A stretch of DNA of 64,000 nt, taken from contig JAEWFE010000029.1 of the NCBI GenBank assembly GCA_023389005.1, positions 4,505-68,504 on the forward strand. Direction: 5' to 3'. Each line of letters starts with the position of its first letter. Within the stretch, counting starts at the first letter, position 1. A program made the translations under genes and the position numbers. The notes under the pieces are model-generated. The model saw only the letters and a program-made list of their open reading frames with translations. It was not told where the DNA came from and did not search any database. Source of the DNA: Bacillota bacterium. GTDB taxonomy: Bacteria > Bacillota > Bacilli > Lactobacillales > Enterococcaceae. Below are positions 1 through 9,182 of this stretch, piece by piece.

Positions 1-1060
1 TTTGATTTGCGTTTAATGTATTAAAAAGAAATGGATTACTTTCAGGAAGTAATGGGTGCAAGTTTAGAACACATTTTTTATAAAAGTAAACAATTGCCAC
101 CCGGAAGTTCCGAGTAAAGATCACTTCTTTACCTAAACGTAACTTTTGTGCAAGATGTTGCAAAAGGCTTTTGATTTGTTTATTTGTAAAAACGATTTGA
201 TGTAAAGCTTTAATATCTTCGTTTTGCCACTGGTCAGAAAAGAGAAAATTGTTAGTTGTGCAGTAACATAAAAAGATATAGTCAAGTTCTGTTTGATTGA
301 AGAACGTATTGAGAGATTGCTCTAAATTTAAATGGACATAATCAACTAATTGCTGATAAATGAATAATTGTTTTAGCGCAGCGAGATCTTCCCAATCTTG
401 CAGTTCAACATTATTTTCTCGTCGCACCCAAGTTAACATCAGTAAGACTTCGAAAAACAAAAAATCATCTGTTGTCGTTTCCAATAGTTTTGGTTGAATA
501 GCATGATTAGAAGCTAAAATAAATTCATGTGCGACTCGTATATCGTTCTCTGTTAGTGGATAATATTTTACCCCATATTGCGAATAAAGCATTGCGATAA
601 AAAATCGAATTCTATATTCTGGACCAGCAATCTGGTGTTTATACGTTTTTAATCCAATCTGTTTTAAATACTTATCAGCTTTATTCCTGATACGATAAGC
701 GTTTGCAATAGAATGGTAATTTTTTTCGATGAAGGCACTAAAAGGTAATTCTTCATGATTATTAATTAAAAATTCAAAATATTTTAAAATAATCGATTCA
801 CCATATATTTGATGTAATATTTCAAGATAATTAACATTTTTGGCCATGATAAGCTTCAAATGTTTATCTTTTTGAAATTGAATCCGTGCCTTTCCCTGGA
901 GTAATTGATTCAATTCGGTAACTAAGTCCTTGAGATAAACATCGCTGATATTTAAATAAGTCGACATTTTATCTAAATGAAGGACATTATTGTTGAACAA
1001 AATCATAAAAATCAAGACTTTGTTCCTGACTTTGCTTTCTAATAAATTGTCAAGCATCAT
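1..1060 (-). CDS. Mga/AtxA-family transcriptional regulator (3' end outside window)
   Basis: The reverse strand reads open from ATG 1060 to the window edge, so the C-terminus is missing. The protein begins MMLDNLLESKVRNKVLIF and continues with a helix-turn-helix-like stretch (VLHLDKMSTYLNISDVYLKDL), then a long helical region resembling the PRD-like part of Mga regulators (HEELPFSAFIEKNYHSIANAY, then PLTENDIRVAHEFILAS). An AGGGGA ribosome site lies just upstream. Mga-type proteins of streptococci and enterococci activate surface and metabolic genes and may be controlled by PTS phosphorylation. It is divergent from ppc. The family call rests on pattern recognition; the target genes are unknown. 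Confidence 0.7.
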   Translation of the reverse strand, partial: MMLDNLLESKVRNKVLIFMILFNNNVLHLDKMSTYLNISDVYLKDLVTELNQLLQGKARIQFQKDKHLKLIMAKNVNYLEILHQIYGESIILKYFEFLINNHEELPFSAFIEKNYHSIANAYRIRNKADKYLKQIGLKTYKHQIAGPEYRIRFFIAMLYSQYGVKYYPLTENDIRVAHEFILASNHAIQPKLLETTTDDFLFFEVLLMLTWVRRENNVELQDWEDLAALKQLFIYQQLVDYVHLNLEQSLNTFFNQTELDYIFLCYCTTNNFLFSDQWQNEDIKALHQIVFTNKQIKSLLQHLAQKLRLGKEVIFTRNFRVAIVYFYKKCVLNLHPLLPESNPFLFNTLNANQ

Positions 1061-1573
1061 TCTTTCCCCTTTCAAATTCATATAAACTATCCATTTTTCC
1101 CATAAATTATCACGGGTACTTCTAATTTTAGCAGAAATAATGAAAAAATCACTAATAAATTTTTATCAAAAAGCCGATTGTATTTTAAAAATATTTGAGA
1201 ATTTATATTAATACCAAGTAGCTCATGGGTTTCAACTATTTTGATGAAAGTTACTGAATAGCAACTTATTTTAATTTTAATAATATTTTTTGCGCGTGTA
1301 ATGATAAAATCAGTAAATGTATATTTAAATCATGATTTGTGAAGTATTCGTTGAAAGCAATACGGGTCTTATGAAAGATTGTGCGTTGCTTCTTTAAGTT
1401 TGTCATTTGCTGAAAATAGATTGTCTATTGTATATGATGGAGAAATGAATGATAGACAAACAGAAAAGGGGATTCCTAACGTAAAATCGAATATTTTTTT
1501 GAATGAGTAAACTGAAAACTAGGGAAAACACGAAAATTTTTCAAGAAAATTGCAAAATTAGAAGATTCTCATA
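1061..1573. other. Divergent intergenic region upstream of ppc
   Basis: About 510 AT-rich bases without a convincing gene. A perfect 8-bp inverted repeat, TTGTCTAT (1421-1428) and ATAGACAA (1452-1459), may be a regulator site. No clear promoter for the leftward Mga-like gene was identified. Confidence 0.5.
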
Positions 1574-1601
1574 TTTACATTTTCTGAAAATAAGGTATGA
1601 T
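1574..1601 (+). promoter_or_regulatory. Sigma-A promoter of ppc
   Basis: TTTACA (1574-1579), a 16-bp spacer and TATGAT (1596-1601) form a plausible vegetative promoter about 40 bases before the ppc start. Confidence 0.55.
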
Positions 1602-1638
1602 ATATTTGTAACAAAGAAAGCTTATTAGGGGGTATAAT

Positions 1639-4332
1639 GTGCGAGTGAAATTAGAAAATAGTAATAATAAAGATGTCATTCAAGAAGAAGTAGCCATATT
1701 GACGACTTTATTAGCTGAGACAACGAAAAAGATGATTGGAGAAGAAGAGTTTACTTTGATTGAAGACTTAACCAATTTATCAGTTCAAAAAGATTATCGT
1801 CAATTGGAAGAAAAAATTGCTGGTATCTCGAATGAAAAGATGGAAGTTATTTCTCGCTATTTCTCTGTCTTACCATTGCTTATCAATATTTCTGAAGATG
1901 TTGATTTGGCATATCAAGTAAACTATTTAAATAATACCAATCAAGATTATGTGGGTAAATTATCAGATACGATTGAACAAGTTGCAGCGTCATCTCAAGC
2001 ACGTGAAATCTTGCAAAATCTAAATGTTGTACCAGTATTAACAGCACACCCAACACAAGTTCAGCGTAAGACTATGCTTGGTTTAACCCAACAAATCCAT
2101 GTATTACTAAGAAAGCACCGTGACGTGAAATTAGGCTTAATCAACAAGGAAAAATGGTATGATGATTTAAGACGTCATATTGAATTGATTATGCAAACGG
2201 ATATGATTCGCGAAAAAAAATTAAAAGTTAGAAATGAAATTACCAATGTCACTGAGTATTATGATCGTTCATTGATTACGGCGATTAGTAATTTGGTGAG
2301 TGAGTATAAGACATTAGCTGCTAAAAAAGGAATCCAGTTGAACCAGCCTACGCCGATTACGATGGGGATGTGGATTGGTGGCGACCGTGATGGCAATCCT
2401 TATGTGACTGCAGATACGTTACAGATTTCCGCAACTACCCAAGGCGAGGTTATTTTTAATTATTATATTAAAAAAATACAAGAACTTTACTTTGCATTTT
2501 CTATTTCTACTGCTCAAGCGCAAGTCAGTGAAGAAGTTGTAGCAATGGCTGAAGCGTCAAAGGATCAGTCTGTATTCCGTGAAAAAGAATTGTACCGCAA
2601 AGCATTTAGTTATATTGAAGAACGTTTGAGAAATACCTTGGCTTATGTGGTAGAAGATCAAGATTTGCAACCTAGATATAACCGAGTAAGTGAATTCCAA
2701 AACGATTTACAAAAAATCCAAAATTCATTATTGCAAAATCATGGTGAAGCACTTTTAAAAGGTGATTTTAATGAATTGGTTCAAGCTACTGAAATTTTTG
2801 GATTCTATTTAGCGAGTATTGATATGCGTCAAGATTCTAGTGTCTTAGAAGCTTGTGTGGCTGAATTGCTCAAAAGTGCCAACATTGAAGAAGACTATTC
2901 CGCATTAGATGAAGAAGCTAAAATCGCTGTACTCTTGAAGGAATTAGAAGAAGACCCACGAATTTTATCAGCTACAAATGTTGAGAAATCAGAGACCTTA
3001 ACAAAAGAATTAGCAATCTTTAAAATGGCTTGTAAATTAAAAGATAAAATGGGCGAAGAAATCATTAAGCAACATATTATTTCTCATTCTGAAAGTGTTT
3101 CAGACTTATTAGAATTAGCAATCATGTTAAAAGAAGTGGGGTTGATTGATCGTCACTCTGCTCGTGTACAAATCGTGCCATTATTTGAAACAATTGAAGA
3201 CTTAGATAAATCTGAACCAATTATGCGCCAATATTTAACTATGCCAATTGTAAAACGTTGGTTAGCCTCTAAGAATAATTATCAAGAAATCATGCTTGGC
3301 TATTCAGATAGTAATAAAGATGGCGGCTACCTTGCATCAGGTTGGACATTATATAAAGCGCAAAATGAATTAAAAGATTTAGGCGAAGAGCTAGGTGTCA
3401 AGATTACTTTCTTCCATGGACGTGGTGGAACAGTTGGTCGTGGAGGTGGTTCAAGCTATGATGCGATTACTTCTCAACCTTTTGATTCAATTAAAGATAG
3501 AATTCGTGTAACTGAACAAGGCGAAGTGATTGGGAATAAGTATGGGAATAAAGATGCCGCTTACTATAATCTAGAAATGCTGATTTCATCTACTTTAGGA
3601 CGTATGGTCACTCAACGCGTCACTGATACAAATCTTCTAGCTGAGTTTAGGCAATTGATGGATGGCATTGCGGAAAAGAGTTATCATTTCTATCGCCAAT
3701 TAGTTTTTGATCATCCGGGATTTTATGACTATTTCTTTGCGGCTAGTCCGATTAAAGAAGTTTCAAGTTTAAATATTGGGTCTCGTCCAGCCGCACGTAA
3801 AACCATTACTGAAATTGGTGGGCTACGGGCTATCCCATGGGTCTTCTCATGGTCACAAAACCGTGTAATGTTGCCAGGGTGGTATGGTGTAGGTTCAAGT
3901 TTTAAAGATTTTATTGATCAAGCACCAGGTAATTTGAAGGTTTTACAACAAATGTATCAAACCTGGCCATTCTTCCATTCCTTACTTTCAAATGTCGATA
4001 TGGTATTATCAAAATCAAATATGTATATTGCTCATCAATATGCGCAATTATGCGAAACGGCAGAATCAAAAGAAGTTTATGATTTACTCCTAAAAGAATG
4101 GAAATTAACCAAAGAAGTGATTTTAGCTATTGAAGAACAAGAAGACCTATTAGCAGATAATCCATATTTACGTTCTAGCTTAGACTATCGATTACCTTAT
4201 TTCAATGTATTAAATTATGTTCAAATCGAATTAATTAAACGTCTGCGTAGTGGCAAACATAGTGAAAATACCGAAAAATTAATTCATATTACGATTAATG
4301 GTATTGCAACGGGCTTACGAAACTCTGGTTGA
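1639..4332 (+). CDS. ppc: Phosphoenolpyruvate carboxylase
   Basis: Makes oxaloacetate from phosphoenolpyruvate and bicarbonate, refilling the TCA branch used for aspartate synthesis; cytosolic. At 897 residues it is the usual bacterial length. Visible signatures are [13 protein letters not shown] (catalytic His, about residue 136), [23 protein letters not shown] and [14 protein letters not shown] (the glycine-rich loop near residue 595). A GTG start at 1639 follows GGGGGT; GTG at 1645 is an alternative. It is monocistronic, with its own promoter and a strong terminator shared with the convergent YdcF-like gene. Confidence 0.96.
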   Translation: MRVKLENSNNKDVIQEEVAILTTLLAETTKKMIGEEEFTLIEDLTNLSVQKDYRQLEEKIAGISNEKMEVISRYFSVLPLLINISEDVDLAYQVNYLNNTNQDYVGKLSDTIEQVAASSQAREILQNLNVVPVLTAHPTQVQRKTMLGLTQQIHVLLRKHRDVKLGLINKEKWYDDLRRHIELIMQTDMIREKKLKVRNEITNVTEYYDRSLITAISNLVSEYKTLAAKKGIQLNQPTPITMGMWIGGDRDGNPYVTADTLQISATTQGEVIFNYYIKKIQELYFAFSISTAQAQVSEEVVAMAEASKDQSVFREKELYRKAFSYIEERLRNTLAYVVEDQDLQPRYNRVSEFQNDLQKIQNSLLQNHGEALLKGDFNELVQATEIFGFYLASIDMRQDSSVLEACVAELLKSANIEEDYSALDEEAKIAVLLKELEEDPRILSATNVEKSETLTKELAIFKMACKLKDKMGEEIIKQHIISHSESVSDLLELAIMLKEVGLIDRHSARVQIVPLFETIEDLDKSEPIMRQYLTMPIVKRWLASKNNYQEIMLGYSDSNKDGGYLASGWTLYKAQNELKDLGEELGVKITFFHGRGGTVGRGGGSSYDAITSQPFDSIKDRIRVTEQGEVIGNKYGNKDAAYYNLEMLISSTLGRMVTQRVTDTNLLAEFRQLMDGIAEKSYHFYRQLVFDHPGFYDYFFAASPIKEVSSLNIGSRPAARKTITEIGGLRAIPWVFSWSQNRVMLPGWYGVGSSFKDFIDQAPGNLKVLQQMYQTWPFFHSLLSNVDMVLSKSNMYIAHQYAQLCETAESKEVYDLLLKEWKLTKEVILAIEEQEDLLADNPYLRSSLDYRLPYFNVLNYVQIELIKRLRSGKHSENTEKLIHITINGIATGLRNSG

Positions 4333-4339
4333 TGATAAA

Positions 4340-4378
4340 AAAGAAGTTGCTAACATTCCTGCTAGCAACTTCTTTTTA
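4340..4378 (+). terminator. Bidirectional terminator between ppc and the ydcF-like gene
   Basis: AAGAAGTTGCTA pairs with TAGCAACTTCTT and is followed by a T-run. The stem also serves the convergent minus-strand gene. Confidence 0.85.
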
Positions 4379-5125
4379 TTGATGGAAATGAATGTATAAA
4401 TCCACAAGCCAAGTGAGTAGATAGAATACACTAATAATGCCACAAATGATCATATGGCGTCGTTTGTTCATCATGACAATGGCAGCAAATTCTCTCAGCA
4501 AGGCATTGGGCAGGAAGTAGCGTGCAGTATGAGCACCTAAGCCTTGTGCGGTTAGTCCTACTTGCTCGGCGAAAATTCCTGCCCGAAAAATATGATAATT
4601 ATTAGAAAAGAAAACGACATGATAAGGTTTAATAAGACGGTTATCCATTAATTGTTTACTGAACCGCATATTTTCTAAAGTGGTGGTTGATTGATCTTCA
4701 AGTAAAATATCTTCTTCATTTATTCCTTGTTCTAAAGCATAATTTTTCATTGCTTGTGCTTCTGAAATCTTTTCATCCGGCCCTTGACCACCAGACATGA
4801 TAAATTTTGCTGGATGATTGGTCTTAGTTTTTTGTAAATGGAAAAATTCGATTGCTCGATTAATACGTTGAGCAAGTAATGGGGTCACTCGTTCACCATT
4901 AATCAAACCTGCACCAAGCACAATAAGATAATCTTGGTTAAGTTTTGGACGTAAAAATTGGTAAATCCAAACACAGATTAAAAAATTGAATAAAACAAAC
5001 ATGAAGTATCCGGTTATCACGGTAGGTAAGGCTAAGAAACTTAATAGCCAATGTGGTAGATGGTCTCTAAAAATTTGTAAGAATAAGTATAAAATTAGAC
5101 CGATTGCACAGATAAAGGTAAGCAT
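4376..5125 (-). CDS. YdcF/DUF218-family membrane protein, N-terminally truncated
   Basis: The DUF218 core is clear: LIVLGAGLINGERVTPLLAQR, FIMSGGQGPDEKISEA, LLEDQSTTTLENMRFS and FFSNNYHIFRAGIFA, with membrane segments before and after. The family acts on cell-envelope or lipid-linked substrates in poorly defined ways. The ATG at 5125 has no ribosome site, and the frame is open upstream to a TAG at 5171-5173, reading NSYVVFKKESRSLAN. Enterococcal homologues as I remember them are longer, with more N-terminal membrane helices. I infer that prophage integration removed the 5' end, so the remnant may not be expressed. Confidence 0.8.
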   Translation of the reverse strand: MLTFICAIGLILYLFLQIFRDHLPHWLLSFLALPTVITGYFMFVLFNFLICVWIYQFLRPKLNQDYLIVLGAGLINGERVTPLLAQRINRAIEFFHLQKTKTNHPAKFIMSGGQGPDEKISEAQAMKNYALEQGINEEDILLEDQSTTTLENMRFSKQLMDNRLIKPYHVVFFSNNYHIFRAGIFAEQVGLTAQGLGAHTARYFLPNALLREFAAIVMMNKRRHMIICGIISVFYLLTWLVDLYIHFHQ

Positions 5126-5312
5126 ATTGGCTAAACTGCGCGATTCTTTTTTAAAGACAACATAACTATTCTACAGTAGAAAAATGAAACGTTGATTTCA
5201 GAATACAAAAGTTAATATATCAAGGTTTTTGGAAGTTGTGCATAGTAGAAAAGTGTAGGTAAATTTGGTTTATTCCTACATTATTTCTACCATGTTCTAT
5301 ATTATGACGTAT
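5126..5312. other. Host-prophage junction (attL region)
   Basis: The YdcF frame ends at 5171-5173, so the left junction probably lies near 5130-5175. Next to it, TATATCAAGGTTTTTG (about 5215-5230) resembles a sequence in the 29.8-kb repeat region and could be an integrase site. The inverted repeat TGTAGG / CCTACA around 5254-5280 may terminate the integrase transcript. The exact core cannot be set without the right end. Confidence 0.5.
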
Positions 5313-6539
5313 CTATTTAATTGTTTCCATCTCGTCCCTCATCCATTCAATATCTCTATCCGTATATGTTTTTTCTGTGATATCGTCAATCGCATGACCG
5401 ACGATGTATTTAATAGCATATTCGTCCATTTTATATCTCTTGGCCATTGTCACGAATTGCACCCGAGGGTCATGGGGATTATGTTCGTCTTCAAAACTAT
5501 TCGTTAGAGATTTTAGTTTATTCAAGTAATTACAATATTTAAGTGGTATTCGTTTCTTGGTTCTTCCGCTGATTATCGTAATGAGTGTATTCGATTGATT
5601 TTCACAAGCTATCTCATAGAATCGTTTGACATATTTTTGAATTTTCGAATGTATTGGAACGACTCTATCCATTCCATTCTTTGTTTTACTGCCTCCTTTA
5701 AAAGTCCAATTTTCTAAGTCTACATCTTCTAATTTTATATTGCATAATTCATCTGGGCGCCATCCAGAATAACATTGAACAAGTATAGCTGCTTCTACAT
5801 CTAAATCTTCGACTTTACTCCATAAATACGTCATCTCTTTATCATTAAATGACTTATGGATAGGTTGTTTCTTGTCGCCGTTGTTTGATTTCATCAGTTT
5901 GATATTTTGAGCCACATTTTTATCAACAAACTCGTATTCGATTGCTAAATCTAATATTTGTTCAATTGTTTCTTTTATCTTGTTTTGTACAATATCAGAG
6001 GCAATATGAGTTTTTCCATGTTTATCGACATAGGTGGCATTTTGTATACATAATTTCACATCTTTACTTTTTAGTTCAGAAACAAGAAATTTGTGAAGAG
6101 GATGTAAATATTTCCAATGTGTTCGTATCGCGTATTGTCTACTCTTTGATAATTCATCACGTTTTCTTTCTTTCCACCAACGTTCATACAATTCCTCTAA
6201 AGTGATATCCTCTTTTAATTCGTATGGATGACGATTATATTCTACTAAAGCAGCATACGCATCATTATACGTTTCGAAATACGCTTGTGGTTTCAGTAAT
6301 TTAGATATCACACGTCCTTCGGGAGTTTTACCAACAGGGATCATAGCTCTAAATGGTTTGCGTAGATTTCGTCCTTTTATTTCGCTAATCTGTCCAAACC
6401 CATTCGGTAATCTTCTTCTACGATTCGATTTTCTCCTTCTTGGTTCTCTAGCTTTTTCATTGATAGGATAGCCACAGTGCGGACAAGCATAGGCTTTATC
6501 ACTAACTTGTAAACTACATTCGGGGCATTTCATCAACAT
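5313..6539 (-). CDS. int: Zinc-ribbon tyrosine integrase
   Basis: Site-specific recombinase that integrates and excises the prophage. Residues 1-30 form a zinc ribbon (CPEC and CPHCGYP), followed by a basic linker, an arm- or core-binding SAM-like domain (about 110-215) and the catalytic domain. The catalytic set is visible: Arg in GWRPDEL, Lys in KTKNGMDR, His and Arg in HDPRVQF, His in VGHAIDD and Tyr in EKTYTDRD. ATG 6539 follows AGGTGA. Its position at the left edge beside the broken YdcF gene fits an intact integration module. The ribbon is an addition to the usual layout and may alter arm-site binding. Confidence 0.92.
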   Translation of the reverse strand: MLMKCPECSLQVSDKAYACPHCGYPINEKAREPRRRKSNRRRRLPNGFGQISEIKGRNLRKPFRAMIPVGKTPEGRVISKLLKPQAYFETYNDAYAALVEYNRHPYELKEDITLEELYERWWKERKRDELSKSRQYAIRTHWKYLHPLHKFLVSELKSKDVKLCIQNATYVDKHGKTHIASDIVQNKIKETIEQILDLAIEYEFVDKNVAQNIKLMKSNNGDKKQPIHKSFNDKEMTYLWSKVEDLDVEAAILVQCYSGWRPDELCNIKLEDVDLENWTFKGGSKTKNGMDRVVPIHSKIQKYVKRFYEIACENQSNTLITIISGRTKKRIPLKYCNYLNKLKSLTNSFEDEHNPHDPRVQFVTMAKRYKMDEYAIKYIVGHAIDDITEKTYTDRDIEWMRDEMETIK

Positions 6540-6633
6540 AGTTCTTTCACCTCATTGTAAGTATTTTTCAATTATCATATTATTAGAAGTGTAGGAGTGT
6601 GTCAATTCCTATATTTTTGTTATGGAGGAAGTT

Positions 6634-6972
6634 ATGATAAAAGAAAATGAAATGAATTGTCCGAATTGTGGAAAAAATTTGAAAAGACATGATTGCGTAA
6701 AAAGACATTATCGTACGAAGGGTGGGGTGCAGAAATATATTCTTGTTGAGCGAATGAAATGTATCGACTGTGGGAAAATTCATCGAGTCATCCCTGATTT
6801 TTTATGTGCGTATAAACATTATGAAAAAGAAATCATTTCTGGTGTACTTGAAGGATTAATTACAAGCGACACTATTGGATACGAAGATTTTCCATGCGAA
6901 ATGACAATGACGAGATGGCTGAATGATACTTTCCACCTTTGTTGTTTTAACAAAACGCAACAGTTATCCTAG
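6634..6972 (+). CDS. Small zinc-ribbon protein, DUF6431-like
   Basis: 112 residues starting MIKENEMNCPNCGKNLKRHD, with GGAGG upstream of ATG 6634. Two CxxC pairs (CPNC and CIDCGK) make a zinc ribbon, followed by HRVIPDFLCAYKHY and a C-terminal segment with MTMTRWLND. This resembles the N-terminal part of some transposase-associated DUF6431 proteins, without a catalytic domain. It is the first rightward phage gene and diverges from the integrase, so a role as a DNA-binding regulator of the integration region is possible but unproven. Confidence 0.65.
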   Translation: MIKENEMNCPNCGKNLKRHDCVKRHYRTKGGVQKYILVERMKCIDCGKIHRVIPDFLCAYKHYEKEIISGVLEGLITSDTIGYEDFPCEMTMTRWLNDTFHLCCFNKTQQLS

Positions 6973-7000
6973 AATAGCAGTTGAAAGGAGGTAATAGCAG

Positions 7001-7309
7001 TTGGAAGAAGAATTATTTGCAACTGGGTCCGTACCTGTTTCTGTAGCTGCTAAAATTTACGGTAAAGACGCTACATGGGTGAGAGCAGGAATTATCTGTG
7101 GATGGTTACCTATCGGAACCGCTACAAGAAGAGGTGTCCAAATAACCTCGATGGATGAAGTTAATTCGAAGTACGGACGGATCAATTTTTATATTTCACC
7201 CAAACGTCTATACGAAGACACAGGATATATTTGGAGAGGAGAGAGATGTTTTAATGGCGACAACTATAAGACCAGAATTATCGAAGAAGAATGCATATTG
7301 GATGGATAA
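7001..7309 (+). CDS. Excisionase/MerR-like DNA-binding protein
   Basis: 102 residues with a TTG start preceded by AAAGGAGG. The winged-helix pattern VSVAAKIYGKDATWVRAGII, then GWLPIGTATRRG and YISPKRLYEDTGYIW, resembles small phage excisionases or MerR-type HTH proteins. Lying close to the divergent integrase, it is a plausible directionality factor. The last 56 bases overlap the next gene, suggesting coupled translation. Confidence 0.6.
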   Translation: MEEELFATGSVPVSVAAKIYGKDATWVRAGIICGWLPIGTATRRGVQITSMDEVNSKYGRINFYISPKRLYEDTGYIWRGERCFNGDNYKTRIIEEECILDG

Positions 7310-7691
7310 ACATCGTTATTACGAGCTAAAACATTTCTGTTTACAATACCACCATTGGAGACAACAATATCTAGAGTTACAGTTATATTTCTCAAAGCAT
7401 CAATTGGGATTAGATAAAGTGACCCAGAGTCGAAAAGTGGATGTGATGGATGAGCGGGTGATTGAGATGATATATTTCTCTGAGCGAATGCTGTTAGTAG
7501 AAATGGTAGCTAAGGAGACGGATGATTTCCTATATCCATATATTCTAAAAGCAGTAATCGATGATGTGTCGTATACAAATTTAAAAACGCAACATCATAT
7601 TCCGTGTAGTAGAGATGTGTACTATGAGAATTATCGTAAATTCTTTTATATTTTGAGCAAGCGTCGAGAACAACTTTCTAATCTAGCTTGA
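7254..7691 (+). CDS. RinA/ArpU-like putative phage transcription regulator
   Basis: 145 residues from ATG 7254, which has GGAGAGG upstream and overlaps the preceding gene. The pattern YWMDKHRYYELKHFCLQY followed by a helical body and a C-terminal CSRDVYYENYRKFFYILSKR looks like the DNA-binding end of RinA/ArpU-type activators. If right, it would be a host-RNAP-dependent regulator in the lysogeny region. The assignment is from overall pattern only. Confidence 0.5.
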   Translation: MATTIRPELSKKNAYWMDKHRYYELKHFCLQYHHWRQQYLELQLYFSKHQLGLDKVTQSRKVDVMDERVIEMIYFSERMLLVEMVAKETDDFLYPYILKAVIDDVSYTNLKTQHHIPCSRDVYYENYRKFFYILSKRREQLSNLA

Positions 7692-7713
7692 ATATTTTTA
7701 TTCTAGAATAGAC

Positions 7714-7743
7714 TTCGCATGAGAAACATCTCCTATTATGAGG
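7714..7743 (+). promoter_or_regulatory. Phage-type promoter P1
   Basis: TTCGCATGAGAAACA, then CCTATTATGAGG; predicted +1 is G 7740. The ribosome site of the 7756 gene begins one base later, so the leader would be very short. Confidence 0.75.
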
Positions 7744-7755
7744 AGGTTGATATTT

Positions 7756-7959
7756 ATGAATAATAAAGATTATGTAGTTTTGTATGCTTACTCACATGAT
7801 AGTGACGAGGTTGTTGAAATGGAGATGTCAAACAGGGAGGTAATTACGCTAACCGCGTTTGCAATCATCGGAGCAGCAACGATTATGTTACACGGAGTTA
7901 AGATTGGAAAACTAGCAATCGAAAAAATTAAAGAAAAAACTTCTAATAAAGAGTCTTAA
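7756..7959 (+). CDS. Small single-pass membrane protein
   Basis: 67 residues starting MNNKDYVVLYAY. Unknown function. One membrane segment (LTAFAIIGAATIMLHGV) is followed by a basic, helical tail. ATG 7756 follows AGGAGG at an ideal distance; an ATG at 7738 lies inside promoter P1 and is not the start. The stop codon sits in the stem of its own terminator, so promoter, gene and terminator form a closed cassette. Confidence 0.75.
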   Translation: MNNKDYVVLYAYSHDSDEVVEMEMSNREVITLTAFAIIGAATIMLHGVKIGKLAIEKIKEKTSNKES

Positions 7960-7978
7960 CAAAGGCTCTTTTCTTTTC
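7949..7978 (+). terminator. Terminator after the 7756 gene
   Basis: AGAGTCTT pairs with AAGGCTCT across an AACA loop, then a T-rich run leads into promoter P2. Confidence 0.8.
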
Positions 7979-8007
7979 TCGCATGAGAAACAAGTCCTTT
8001 AATGGAA
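7978..8007 (+). promoter_or_regulatory. Phage-type promoter P2
   Basis: CTCGCATGAGAAACA, then TCCTTTAATGGAA; predicted +1 is G 8004. It abuts the preceding terminator and drives the gene at 8032. Confidence 0.8.
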
Positions 8008-8031
8008 ATATATTATTAGGAGGAACTAAAA

Positions 8032-8295
8032 ATGGATAGAAAACTTCATAAAACAGCGGAAATATTTGCATTTAAGGATGTGAAAATGAATTATGAATTG
8101 GCTAAATCCCATTTTGAAATAGCTACAAAATGTGGACTTAGAAGCAAGGTATTGCGTGCGAAAGGTATTTATATGCTTGATATTAGTGGGTATAGAAACC
8201 AATTTATAAAATTTTACACATTAGCTTTGTTCAAGTTTCCCTCGAAGTTGGAGAATTTGAAATGTTTAGTGAAAGTGATAAAAGATTTTGACTAG
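8032..8295 (+). CDS. Small helical protein of unknown function
   Basis: 87 residues starting MDRKLHKTAEIFAFKDVK. No family recognised. The pattern of helices (YELAKSHFEIATKCGL, SKVLRAKGIYMLDIS) looks TPR-like, but only about two repeats would fit. AGGAGG precedes the ATG. It stands alone between promoter P2 and an intrinsic terminator. Confidence 0.7.
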   Translation: MDRKLHKTAEIFAFKDVKMNYELAKSHFEIATKCGLRSKVLRAKGIYMLDISGYRNQFIKFYTLALFKFPSKLENLKCLVKVIKDFD

Positions 8296-8296
8296 G

Positions 8297-8326
8297 ATAG
8301 GCGAATTGCCTATTCTTTTTTCTTTT
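8297..8326 (+). terminator. Terminator after the 8032 gene
   Basis: ATAGGC GAATT GCCTAT followed by a T-rich run. Confidence 0.85.
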
Positions 8327-8331
8327 TAACA

Positions 8332-8340
8332 TGGTATAAT
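8332..8340 (+). promoter_or_regulatory. Host-type extended -10 promoter of the lipoprotein gene
   Basis: TGGTATAAT is an extended -10 element about 30 bases before the lipoprotein start; no good -35 is visible. It differs sharply from the phage-type promoters on both sides, so this gene is probably expressed by host RNA polymerase in the lysogen. Confidence 0.65.
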
Positions 8341-8371
8341 GAATTAAATTACACGTTGGGAGTGAATTGGA

Positions 8372-9109
8372 ATGAAAAAAATAGTATTAGTATTCGCTTG
8401 CATTAGCGTATTATCGTTGGCGGCTTGCAGAAAAAATGAAACAGTTAAAACGACAAAAAGTACAACTGTATCAACATCATCAATGGCTAAGGAAGACGAT
8501 TTTACAAGCGAAAGTGAGACGCCGTTAGATATAGATTGGCCATCCTCAGATATTGGTAAACAGATTCCAAAACCTACTTCTGGAGAAGCGGAAGTAATAT
8601 ATACTGACGAAGTTCTACGGATAGATTTAAAGTCGATAACAAAGAAAGATTATGACAATTACTATAACAAAATAAAGAAAAAATATTCTCGAGATGTTCA
8701 AAATCGAAACTCCGATGAAGAGGCATACTTTAGAGGATATAACAAAGAAAATTATGAGTTAGAGTTATATTTTGACGGCAATGAAAAAACAATAACCATC
8801 GCACTAGAGAGTCCAAAAGGGGCTGAAGATTTAACTTGGCCAACGGATGGATTAGGAAAACAAGTTCCTTCTCCTGATGCTAAAAAAGGGACTATAAAAT
8901 ATAACTCTGATAATCAATTTGGAGCAGATATTAGTGAAATGAGTAAATCCGATTTTAAGAAGTATATTAGCAAATTAAAACAATCTGGATTTACTAAAAA
9001 TACTAGCTCAAGTAGTGAATATTTCCGTGCTACTAATGATTCCGGTGTAAATGTTTCCGTAAGTTATTCTGGTGGAAACTTAATGAATATTTCTGCATAT
9101 GTTGAATAA
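8372..9109 (+). CDS. Secreted lipoprotein with tandem DUF6591-like repeats
   Basis: 245 residues. A signal peptide ends in the lipobox LSLAAC, so the mature protein is anchored by a diacylglyceryl-Cys on the outer membrane face. A Ser/Thr-rich linker is followed by two related domains, each opening W-P-x-x-x-x-G-K-Q-[IV]-P and containing a [KS]-K-x-[DF]-[YF] helix plus a second half with an aromatic FRG/FRA motif. It has its own host-type promoter and a terminator: the layout of a prophage cargo gene (moron). Superinfection exclusion or host surface modification are possible roles; neither is shown. Confidence 0.85.
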   Translation: MKKIVLVFACISVLSLAACRKNETVKTTKSTTVSTSSMAKEDDFTSESETPLDIDWPSSDIGKQIPKPTSGEAEVIYTDEVLRIDLKSITKKDYDNYYNKIKKKYSRDVQNRNSDEEAYFRGYNKENYELELYFDGNEKTITIALESPKGAEDLTWPTDGLGKQVPSPDAKKGTIKYNSDNQFGADISEMSKSDFKKYISKLKQSGFTKNTSSSSEYFRATNDSGVNVSVSYSGGNLMNISAYVE

Positions 9110-9113
9110 TTAT

Positions 9114-9141
9114 TAAGAGCTCTTTTTAGGGCTCTTTTTTT
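9114..9141 (+). terminator. Terminator after the lipoprotein gene
   Basis: AAGAGCTC pairs with GGGCTCTT (one wobble pair), then seven or more T; the T-run merges into promoter P3. Confidence 0.8.
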
Positions 9142-9170
9142 TCGCGTGAAAAACATGTTCTATTATGAGG
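9141..9170 (+). promoter_or_regulatory. Phage-type promoter P3
   Basis: TTCGCGTGAAAAACA, then TTCTATTATGAGG; predicted +1 is G 9167. The downstream stretch is nearly identical to that after P1. Confidence 0.8.
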
Positions 9171-9182
9171 AGGTTGATATTT

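Noticed and set aside
6634..6972. Transposase remnant
   Set aside because: It resembles only the zinc-ribbon part of DUF6431 proteins; no catalytic domain or terminal inverted repeats were seen.
7738..7755. Upstream start codons giving MRRLIF at the 7756 and 9183 genes
   Set aside because: Those codons lie in the promoter and ribosome site; the next ATG has ideal spacing from AGGAGG in both cases.
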